From assembly GCA_002314635.1 (NCBI GenBank), contig DCGQ01000053.1, positions 1 to 27,613 on the forward strand: a DNA stretch of 27,613 bases. Reading direction: 5' to 3'. The DNA is from Clostridiales bacterium UBA1774. Its GTDB lineage: Bacteria; Bacillota; Clostridia; Oscillospirales; Oscillospiraceae. Below are positions 8,225 to 15,057 of this stretch, in pieces (the stretch's first letter is position 1; each line of letters begins with the position of its first letter). The translations under genes were made by a program, and so were the position numbers. The notes beneath the pieces were generated by a model. The model did no database searches. It was not told the DNA's origin and saw nothing but the letters and a program-made list of their open reading frames with translations.

Positions 8225-9337
8225 TCATTCGTAAAAAATACGACCGTGATCCACGGTGATCGCCTTTCCGCCGGTTTTCCGCATGACCTCCTGCTCATCG
8301 CAGCAGGTGATGAGAACCTGTCCGCCCCGGATGGAGTTCAGTACATAGTCCTGCCGGACCGGGTCCAGCTCGCTGAGTACGTCATCCAGCAGCAGCACCG
8401 GGGATTCCCCGGTTTCCTCCCGGCAGATATTCCATTCCGCCAGCTTCATGCTCAGGGCGGCGGTGCGGATCTGACCCTGTGACGCGAAGCTTCTGGCGGA
8501 AAGTCCGCCGATCTCCAGCAGGATATCGTCCTTCTGCACCCCGGCCAGACACTGGCCCGCGTCCAGCTCGGCACGGCGCAGCCGTTCCTGCTGGCGAAGC
8601 AGCGCATTCAGGATCTCATTCTGGGACTGGTGCAGCGGGTCCTCCACCTCGGGAACGGTGGTGTACTGCATCCGAAGCTGCTCGTCCCGCCCGGAAATCT
8701 CCCCGTGGATCCGCCGCGCAGCCTGCGAAGCGCGCACGCACCAGCTTGCCCGGTAGCGGATCAGCTCCGCGCCGGTCTTGCACAGGCTGAGGCTGAACTC
8801 GTCCAGCGCTTCCAGCATATCCGCCCGTTCCCGATAATCCTTCAGAATCCGGGTTTTCTGCTCGTAGATGCGGCCGAAGCGGGTCACAAGCTCGCTGTAC
8901 TGGGGACGAAGCTGGGAAATGGCAAGATCCATGTATTTCCGCCGGGCGGCAGCGCCGCCCTTGATCAGATCCAGATCCTCCGGCGCAAACAGGGTGCAGC
9001 AGAATCTGCCGCTCAGCTCCCCGGCGGAGGAAAGCTTTGCCCCGTTGGCAAAGAGCTTTTTTCTGCCGCCCCGGCTGAAATTGATCTCCAGTCGCTGGGG
9101 CCGCCCGCCGGAAAAGATGTTGCCCTGCAGATAGACCGCGTCGGCATTCTGCCCGATCAGCTCCCGATCCAGACGGGTGCGGAAGGAACGGGCAGAGCTG
9201 AGATAGTACACCGCTTCCAGCAGATTGGTCTTGCCCTGCGCGTTGCGGCCGGTGATCACATTCACATCCGGCGCAAAGTCGCAGGAGGCCGAACCGTAAT
9301 TCCGGAACCCCTGCAGCTCCAGACGGTTTATTCGCAT
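8225..9337 (-). CDS. recF: DNA replication and repair protein RecF
   Basis: A 370-residue SMC-like ABC ATPase that helps load RecA at single-strand gaps with RecO and RecR. The N-terminus MRINRLELQGFRNY is diagnostic. Walker A is GRNAQGKT (30-37). The signature motif is SQGQIRTAALSMKLAE. Walker B plus D-loop is LLLDDVLSELDP (315-326). The length is typical. Its start overlaps the end of the S4-domain gene by 10 bp, which suggests translational coupling in the dnaA-dnaN operon. A 58-bp gap separates it from the downstream sulfatase. Confidence 0.97.
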   Translation of the reverse strand: MRINRLELQGFRNYGSASCDFAPDVNVITGRNAQGKTNLLEAVYYLSSARSFRTRLDRELIGQNADAVYLQGNIFSGGRPQRLEINFSRGGRKKLFANGAKLSSAGELSGRFCCTLFAPEDLDLIKGGAAARRKYMDLAISQLRPQYSELVTRFGRIYEQKTRILKDYRERADMLEALDEFSLSLCKTGAELIRYRASWCVRASQAARRIHGEISGRDEQLRMQYTTVPEVEDPLHQSQNEILNALLRQQERLRRAELDAGQCLAGVQKDDILLEIGGLSARSFASQGQIRTAALSMKLAEWNICREETGESPVLLLDDVLSELDPVRQDYVLNSIRGGQVLITCCDEQEVMRKTGGKAITVDHGRIFYE

Positions 9338-9552
9338 GACCCTGTGACCAGCAGGGCATATTCGCCCAGCTCCACCCGGTCACCCGGCACGACCTTTTTG
9401 CCCCGCATGGTGCAGACTTCACCGTTGACCTTCACTTCGCCCTGCTGGATGCGGATCTTGCTCTCTCCGCCGGTTCCCACCACGCCCGCATATTTCAGCA
9501 GCGCTTCCAGCTTGATAAAGGGGGTCTGAATGGCAATATGAGTTTCGTTCAT
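9328..9552 (-). CDS. yaaA: S4-domain RNA-binding protein, YaaA type
   Basis: A 74-residue protein consisting of little more than an S4 RNA-binding fold: FIKLEALLKYAGVVGTGGES, then IRIQQGEVKVNGEVCTMRGKKVVPGD. Small S4 proteins of this kind lie between dnaN and recF in many Firmicutes (YaaA in Bacillus) and are thought to bind rRNA or ribosome precursors. The precise role is not firmly established. It lies 14 bp after dnaN and overlaps recF. Confidence 0.92.
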   Translation of the reverse strand: MNETHIAIQTPFIKLEALLKYAGVVGTGGESKIRIQQGEVKVNGEVCTMRGKKVVPGDRVELGEYALLVTGSCE

Positions 9553-9566
9553 GGCGGTTTCCTCGC

Positions 9567-10685
9567 TTACTCGGTGCGGATCCGCACCGGCAGAATCAGA
9601 TAAAGATAGCTGTCATCCTCCGGCTTTTCCGGGCAGATGATGGCAGGGCCGATGGCATTGGTCAGCTGGATATTCACCCGGTCGCCGGGAGCGGCGCGGA
9701 GCGCGTCCAGCATATAGCGGTTGTTGAAGCCGATTTCCAGATGCTTCCCGTCGCCCTGAATGTCGCATTCATCGGTGGCCTTGCCGATGGCGGTGGCGGT
9801 GGCCAGCTTTAAAATCCCATCGTCAAAGCAGCAGCGCACGGGACTTTTGTATTTTTCGCTGATCATCAGACTGACGCGCTCGAACACATTCAGCAGCACC
9901 CGCCGGTCGGCGTACACGTCGATGCTGTGCACGGAGGGGATGGACTTGTGATAATCCAGAAATTCGCCTTCCAGACGGCGGGAAATGATCTCCGTATCGC
10001 CGATGGAGAACATGATATGCTTGGAACCCAGACTGATCCGGCTCAGCTCCTCGCTGTCCGGCCGGGAGACCTTTTCCGCTTCGGTCAGCGCGGCGCCGGG
10101 CACCACAAAGGAGCAGGGACGCAGCGCTTCCTCCTGCAGATTTTCTCTTCTCAGCGCCAGCCGGTAGCCGTCCACGGAAACAACGGTAAGTCGGCTGTTT
10201 TCGATTTCGAACAGGCTGCCGGTGTGAACCGGGCGGATATCGTTGGTGGAGATGGCAAACAGAGTCTGGGAGATCATGCTCTGCAGCTTGCCCTCGGCAA
10301 TGCGGAAGGAGTTTTCCACTTCCACCGCGGGCAGCTCCGGAAAATCGTCGGCAGCGGTGCCGATGATCTCAAAGTAGCTCATGCCGCAGGTCAGCTTCAC
10401 CAGCATATCCGGATTGGAGCTGACCGTCACCTGACCTTCGGGCAGCTTGCGGATGATATCGGCCAGCAGCTTGGCATTCAGGACCAGCCGGCCTTCCTCC
10501 CGGATATCGGCGGAAACTTTGGTGCGGATGCCGGTTTTCAGATTGTAGCCGGTGATTACCAGATCGTCCCGTTCGGTTTCAAACAGCAGACCCTCCAGAG
10601 CGGACAGGGTGCTTTTCACTGCCACGGTACGGGAGGCGATGGTGACAGCGTTCAGCAGAATACTGCGCTCACATTGAAATTTCAT
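9567..10685 (-). CDS. dnaN: DNA polymerase III sliding clamp (beta subunit)
   Basis: A 372-residue beta clamp that tethers the replicative polymerase to DNA. The protein begins MKFQCERSILLNAVTIASR and ends with LILPVRI, the conserved C-terminal segment that forms part of the partner-binding pocket. The length matches the family. The start at 10685 is chosen because family similarity begins there and AAGGAAG precedes it; a longer in-frame extension would cross the oriC intergenic region. A one-mismatch DnaA box (TGTTGATAA, plus-strand 10685-10693) overlaps the start codon, so DnaA could influence its expression; this is inference. Confidence 0.97.
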   Translation of the reverse strand: MKFQCERSILLNAVTIASRTVAVKSTLSALEGLLFETERDDLVITGYNLKTGIRTKVSADIREEGRLVLNAKLLADIIRKLPEGQVTVSSNPDMLVKLTCGMSYFEIIGTAADDFPELPAVEVENSFRIAEGKLQSMISQTLFAISTNDIRPVHTGSLFEIENSRLTVVSVDGYRLALRRENLQEEALRPCSFVVPGAALTEAEKVSRPDSEELSRISLGSKHIMFSIGDTEIISRRLEGEFLDYHKSIPSVHSIDVYADRRVLLNVFERVSLMISEKYKSPVRCCFDDGILKLATATAIGKATDECDIQGDGKHLEIGFNNRYMLDALRAAPGDRVNIQLTNAIGPAIICPEKPEDDSYLYLILPVRIRTE

Positions 10686-10870
10686 GTTGATAACTTCCTT
10701 TCCGCGTGGCTCAGCCAGCTTAGGTAAGCAAAAAAATAGTTTTAGGGGTATTAGAACCGGAAATTGGTGGAAAACCCGAAAAAAACCGGATTCAATCGGG
10801 AAAAATCGAAGAAAAAACTTTGTGGAAAACTCCACCGGTTTTCCACACCGACAGAAAGCCGGAATTTATG

Positions 10871-10887
10871 TGCACATGGTATGTGCA
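10871..10887. promoter_or_regulatory. Palindrome inside oriC
   Basis: TGCACAT (10871-10877) and ATGTGCA (10881-10887) form a perfect 7-bp dyad with a 3-bp centre. It lies between the two DnaA-box groups and is not itself a DnaA box. It could bind an origin regulator or be part of the origin architecture; the function is unknown. Confidence 0.4.
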
Positions 10888-10891
10888 GAAA

Positions 10892-10921
10892 TGTGGATAA
10901 CTTTGTGGAAAATGTGGAAAA
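10892..10921 (-). repeat. Three closely packed DnaA boxes
   Basis: In plus-strand orientation these are TGTGGATAA at 10892-10900 (perfect consensus), TGTGGAAAA at 10904-10912 and TGTGGAAAA at 10913-10921. The last two are directly abutting and the first is separated by 3 bp. All share one orientation. Such close same-direction spacing favours cooperative DnaA filament formation. Confidence 0.8.
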
Positions 10922-10954
10922 TTGTCAATAACCCGAACAGACAGGAAAAGCGGC

Positions 10955-12259
10955 TCATTTGTTGGAAATATTGGCCGTAATATCCCGGATCGTATCAGCC
11001 AGATCCGCGTCTCCCGAGATGGATTCCTCGATCTTCCGGATGGCGTAAAGGGCGGTGGTATGATCCCGCCCGATGGATTTGCCGATTTCCTCCAGCGTCA
11101 GATTGGTCAGCTTCCGCAGCATATAGATGCAGATCTGCCGGGCTACCGCAACGCTGTGGGTGCGGTTTTTGCCGGTGATATCCGTGGAGGAAATATTGTA
11201 GTATTCCGCCACCTGTCCGATGATATACTCCGGCGTATAGGCGCGTTCCGCGTCGATGACCTCGCGGGTAATGTTCTGAACCAGCTCCATGTTCACAGCG
11301 CCGCTGCCCTGCAGGTCGATATAGGCGTTGATCTTTTTCAGAATGCCCTCGATCTGCCGGATATTGGCCATGACATTTTCCGCGATGTAGACGCAGATCT
11401 CATTGGGAAGCGGGATGCCCATGCGGCTGGCCTTGGTACGGACGATGGCGACCCGGGTCTCGTAATCCGGGGGCTGCACATCCGCCATCAGACCCATTTC
11501 GAAGCGGGAACGAAGCCGATCCTCCAGACGCAGCATCTCCTTGGGCGGCCGGTCGGAGGTCAGCACGATCTGCTTATGGCTCTCGTACAGCGTATTGAAG
11601 GTATGGAAAAATTCCTCCTGCGTCTGCACCTTACCGGCGATGAACTGGATATCGTCCACCATCAGCAGGTCGGCGCGGCGGTACTTTTCCCGAAATTCGC
11701 TGTTGCGCCCGGTCTGAATGGCGCCGATCAGCTCATTGGTAAACTCATCGCCCTTGATATAGACTATGCGGAAATCCGGGTTTTTAGACCGGAGCTGGTG
11801 CGCGATGGCATACAGCAGGTGAGTCTTTCCAAGACCGGAGTTGCCGTAAATGAAAAGCGGGTTATATTCCCCGGCAGGCTTGTCCGCAACGCTGCGGGCA
11901 GCGGCGAAGGCAAACTGGTTGGAGCCGCCCACGATAAAGGTGTCAAAGGTATAGCGCTCGTCACGAAACGGATCGGCAGCGCCCTTGGGCTGATTCATAT
12001 AGGCAGGCATATCCGACTCGGTCAGCACTTTCAGCTGAAATTCCGTGCCGAACAGCTCTTTCATCGCGTCTGTCACATTTCCTGCATAACGGGTGGTTAT
12101 GATCTCCTTGGAGAAGGGACTGGATGTATGCAGAACCAGAAGATCATTCTGCAGCTCCAGCACCCGGCAATCGCCGAACCAGGTGGAAATGGCGGTGGGA
12201 CTCAGGTCCCGTTCCATTAGCTTGAGTATCTGATTCCATACATCGTTAGTGGAATTCAT
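10955..12259 (-). CDS. dnaA: Chromosomal replication initiator protein DnaA
   Basis: A 434-residue AAA+ initiator. Domain I is residues 1-80, and domain II is short. Walker A is GNSGLGKTH (139-147), Walker B is LLMVDD (198-203), and the arginine-finger region RLRSRF is at 248-253. Domain IV carries the DNA-binding signature KSIGRDHTTALYA (394-406), the element that reads DnaA boxes. The protein is slightly shorter than B. subtilis DnaA. The start MNSTNDVWNQ fits the family, with AAGGCGG upstream. It heads the dnaN-recF-gyrB-gyrA operon and has a good promoter at 12313-12341. Confidence 0.98.
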   Translation of the reverse strand: MNSTNDVWNQILKLMERDLSPTAISTWFGDCRVLELQNDLLVLHTSSPFSKEIITTRYAGNVTDAMKELFGTEFQLKVLTESDMPAYMNQPKGAADPFRDERYTFDTFIVGGSNQFAFAAARSVADKPAGEYNPLFIYGNSGLGKTHLLYAIAHQLRSKNPDFRIVYIKGDEFTNELIGAIQTGRNSEFREKYRRADLLMVDDIQFIAGKVQTQEEFFHTFNTLYESHKQIVLTSDRPPKEMLRLEDRLRSRFEMGLMADVQPPDYETRVAIVRTKASRMGIPLPNEICVYIAENVMANIRQIEGILKKINAYIDLQGSGAVNMELVQNITREVIDAERAYTPEYIIGQVAEYYNISSTDITGKNRTHSVAVARQICIYMLRKLTNLTLEEIGKSIGRDHTTALYAIRKIEESISGDADLADTIRDITANISNK

Positions 12260-12312
12260 AACATTACAAACCGCCTTTCTAGTCTATCAGTGGGGAATAC
12301 TATAACTAATCT

Positions 12313-12341
12313 ATTCTACCAGAAAACCCCCTGTAATGCAA
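12313..12341 (-). promoter_or_regulatory. dnaA promoter
   Basis: On the minus strand TTGCAT (12336-12341) is followed by a 17-bp spacer and TAGAAT (12313-12318), with a TGG just before the -10 giving an extended -10. The predicted start is about 50 bp before the dnaA ATG. Confidence 0.7.
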
Positions 12342-12515
12342 TGAAATTTTCCGAAATCTGGTGGAAAACGGTCGGAAAAGCATCCGAAAATGCAGCAGCT
12401 CACAGTCCTTCCGCTGTGAAAAAAGCACAGAAAAACAGCGTAATTTATTCTGCCGGAAAAGGAAGGATAAAGTGCTGTGTCCTGAGGAAATACTTACAGA
12501 CGGCACGATTCCTTC

Positions 12516-12544
12516 TTGCAAAGAATACCGGAATCCTCTATACT
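12516..12544 (+). promoter_or_regulatory. Promoter of the coiled-coil paralog operon
   Basis: TTGCAA (12516-12521), a 17-bp spacer and TATACT (12539-12544) make a well-formed sigma-A promoter. It leaves a leader of about 85 nt before the AAGGAG and ATG of the first coiled-coil gene. Confidence 0.7.
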
Positions 12545-12636
12545 ATATTGTAAAAAAACGGGTTCTGCCGTAACCTTTTCCGGGCTGGGGAGTATTAAGG
12601 GAAAAGGATTGAATCACGGATAAAGGAGCGATTTTC

Positions 12637-15027
12637 ATGCCTAAATGTCTACCGGATTACAGTACCGCTGCGGAGAAACAGAAATTTGCAAAACAGATGA
12701 TGGAGCTGTATCAGCAGGACAGCCGCGTCAGTAAATATATCAACGATCAGAACGAGATGGTGCTTCCGGCAGACGATAAACATGCAGCGCTGCTGAAAAA
12801 GGAACCGGATTCGAATGGTTCTGCCCATATCATGAATTCTTTTTTCCAGCAGAACCAGAAGCTGTTTCAAAATCTGAAGCAGCTGACTTCCTGTGAAGAA
12901 GGTCAGGTGGATGAGCTGTGGGAAAAGGTCGATACAAGTCTGAACGGAATAAACACGTCCGGCACATCTTTGGCTGCGCTGGATAGCTATACGATTGAAT
13001 ACGGATTCCGGATGGCGGATACCCCGGCGGGACAGTTTTACAGCGGCCTGAAGGAAACCATACAGAATGTCAATGACGAGATCGATTATATAAAAGTCGA
13101 GCGGAAACAGCAGAAAAAGCTGGAAGAGGAAGAACAGAAGCTCAACACTGCAAACCAGGATATTGAAGATAAGGAAAACGAGATCGCGAAAAACTTAAAG
13201 GAGCTGGGCATCAGTATTGATCAGCTGCAGCCGGAGCTGGAAAAGGTCAAGAATGAACTGGACAACGCCAGAAACGAAAGACGGAAGCTGAAAACCGATT
13301 TCGATCTGACTACGCTTAGTCAGAAATATACGAATGATACTTTCAATTACAATAAAAACATCAAAGAACTGGATAGTTTAAAGAAAAAAGTGATGCAGCA
13401 AACTGAATTTCTGAATCTGGATAGCCAGGGCAGAGAAGTGGTGAAAAGCCAGAGAGATTATCAAGATTATGCGGAACAGATGAACGAGAATTTTCCGGAT
13501 TGGGAAGAAATAATATCCACCTGTAATGAGGATGAAGTTCAGGTTGAGGAATATGAAAAAGAAATTCAATTATTGAAGGAAGGCAGCTCCGGACAGGAGG
13601 TTAAAAAGTTTATTGATGACTGGAACGACCTTGATGATGTGGAAAAAGCCTTGGTAACGATGGATGAACTACAGAATGATGGGGATTTTGATGTATGGGG
13701 CATGACCAGGGACCAGAAAGAATCTCCGGATACTCTGGCACAAAAGTACGATCGGACGCAAATTCAGAATCTGGAAAAATATCAGAACGCAAAGGAATTG
13801 TTAATAAAAAATGCGGTAAAACACAACAACGCGTCAGAAAAAGAATTGCGCGATGATTTTGAACGGATGGAAATGGAAAGTAATGGTGATATCGATCCCT
13901 GTAATGTTGTTCTGTCATCAACCGGAGTTTATGTAAAGACATTGAAAATGCTGAAAAACCGTCAGGATGAAAGTAAGAAAAACCCTGATGTCCGGAAATA
14001 TTCGGATATAGCAGATAAGATGGATGAAATTAAGGACAGACTGGATGATTGCGCCAAGGATAGACAGAAAATCGAAGAAGCAAAAGCCGAGCTGGAAAAG
14101 AAAAAAGCCAAATGGGAGAACAATCAGAAACAATACGAAGAAACCATCATTGCCATGGGGAAGAAGGCCGGCATGAAGCTGTCCCAGGACTCCATTGAAG
14201 TTAATCCGGCAAAAAATCAGGGAACAGTCAAACAAATCCAGAATCTGAACAGCCAAAATATTTATAGAGCAGCGGAGCTGCAGAAAAGTATCGAAAATGA
14301 AAAAGATAAAATCAGAAAAGACGGGGAGTACATCAAAAGTCATAGGGACGATAAAGAAAAGATCACGGATATCCAGAAAAAGGTCAAACAGATCAATGAA
14401 CGGCACGAAAATCTGAAAAGCGTCAATACAAAGATCAAGGATGTCACCGGACTGATCTATAAAAAGAACAACACAATGGCGCTTGCTGCGGTGGATGCAG
14501 CAAAAGTGAAAACCAACGGCAGAAAACAGCAGTATGAAAGATATTTTCAGGAAAGCCAAAAGCTCCTGCGCGCGGACGAGAAGAAGGATTCCGAACCGTT
14601 TAAGCAGATGATGAATCAGATGGAGAAAGTACAGGGTATGCTCTGCGGCGATACTCCGGGCGACAAATCGAAGGCAATCGAGCTGCTGCAGCAAAAAGCA
14701 CAGGCCTATCTGGACGCCAAGGAGAAACAATGGCGGCCCTTCCCCTCGCAGCAGCGCATTGATCGTCTGCAGGGTGCCAGGAGCCTGCTGGAATTCTGCA
14801 CCAACGTCCAGCGCCATCTGCAGCAGGACGCCATGCAGACTTCTACGGAAAAGCAGCAGGTCAGTGTGGAAATAGGAAGAGAAGCGGCGAAAAAAGAACT
14901 GACAAAGGCCATGGAAACAAGAATGGGCGAGATCGGGAAACAGAACAAAAATCTCAATAACACGCAGAAGAACCCGCAGGCCACCACGCAGAAGAAAATA
15001 GGACAGTCTGTTCTCGGCGGCCTCTGA
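12637..15027 (+). CDS. Large coiled-coil protein of unknown function, paralog 1
   Basis: I do not recognise this 796-residue protein. It is Lys/Glu/Gln/Asn-rich, without signal peptide, membrane segments or a Walker A motif, so probably cytoplasmic. An N-terminal block (residues 1 to about 120) contains AAEKQKFAKQ, QQDSRV (26-31) and LTSCEE with C86. Long coiled coils follow at about 145-270, 453-503 and 540-605. A C-terminal block reads AYLDAKEKQWRPFPSQQR with W699, then GARSLLEFCTNVQR. The last ~80 residues are a basic, Gln/Asn-rich tail. N-terminal and C-terminal blocks are shared with the next gene; the middle is diverged. AAGGAGCG precedes the ATG. Base use is more A-rich than the flanking genes, hinting at a different origin. 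A structural or scaffold role is possible but unsupported. Confidence 0.85.
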   Translation: MPKCLPDYSTAAEKQKFAKQMMELYQQDSRVSKYINDQNEMVLPADDKHAALLKKEPDSNGSAHIMNSFFQQNQKLFQNLKQLTSCEEGQVDELWEKVDTSLNGINTSGTSLAALDSYTIEYGFRMADTPAGQFYSGLKETIQNVNDEIDYIKVERKQQKKLEEEEQKLNTANQDIEDKENEIAKNLKELGISIDQLQPELEKVKNELDNARNERRKLKTDFDLTTLSQKYTNDTFNYNKNIKELDSLKKKVMQQTEFLNLDSQGREVVKSQRDYQDYAEQMNENFPDWEEIISTCNEDEVQVEEYEKEIQLLKEGSSGQEVKKFIDDWNDLDDVEKALVTMDELQNDGDFDVWGMTRDQKESPDTLAQKYDRTQIQNLEKYQNAKELLIKNAVKHNNASEKELRDDFERMEMESNGDIDPCNVVLSSTGVYVKTLKMLKNRQDESKKNPDVRKYSDIADKMDEIKDRLDDCAKDRQKIEEAKAELEKKKAKWENNQKQYEETIIAMGKKAGMKLSQDSIEVNPAKNQGTVKQIQNLNSQNIYRAAELQKSIENEKDKIRKDGEYIKSHRDDKEKITDIQKKVKQINERHENLKSVNTKIKDVTGLIYKKNNTMALAAVDAAKVKTNGRKQQYERYFQESQKLLRADEKKDSEPFKQMMNQMEKVQGMLCGDTPGDKSKAIELLQQKAQAYLDAKEKQWRPFPSQQRIDRLQGARSLLEFCTNVQRHLQQDAMQTSTEKQQVSVEIGREAAKKELTKAMETRMGEIGKQNKNLNNTQKNPQATTQKKIGQSVLGGL

Positions 15028-15057
15028 GCCGAAAAAGCAGGTTAAGGAGAAAGCATC

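Larger units (their letters stand above)
10686..10954. other. Probable oriC, dnaA-dnaN intergenic region
   Basis: A 269-bp non-coding gap with a cluster of DnaA boxes. One perfect box TGTGGATAA (TTATCCACA on the minus strand) is at 10892-10900. TGTGGAAAA boxes are at 10821-10829, 10904-10912 and 10913-10921, with an oppositely oriented TTTTCCACA at 10839-10847. Weaker one-mismatch boxes are at 10766-10774 and 10685-10693. The stretch 10721-10820, on the dnaN side, is rich in A runs and is the likely unwinding element. AAGAAAAAA at 10809-10817 reads on the other strand as three [CT]T[AT] triplets next to a box, compatible with a DnaA-trio, but this is weak. No comparable cluster lies upstream of dnaA. 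Confidence 0.8.
12260..12636. other. Divergent intergenic region between dnaA and the coiled-coil operon
   Basis: These 377 bp contain the dnaA promoter (minus strand) and the promoter of the coiled-coil operon (plus strand). I see no gene, no rpmH, no tRNA and no perfect DnaA box. The nearest DnaA-box-like sequence is GGTGGAAAA at 12360-12368 (one mismatch). The segment 12370-12510 between the two promoters is A-rich with only short imperfect dyads, such as CACAG...CTGTG around 12406-12423. Confidence 0.7.

Noticed and set aside
6196..8259. 687-codon plus-strand frame opposite the sulfatase
   Set aside because: The minus-strand sulfatase has a complete active site and membrane topology; the opposite frame has no recognisable domain.
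10686..10835. Longer start for DnaN extending into the origin
   Set aside because: The extra 50 residues are unlike any clamp and would cover the origin. The ATG at 10685 has a ribosome site and matches the family N-terminus.
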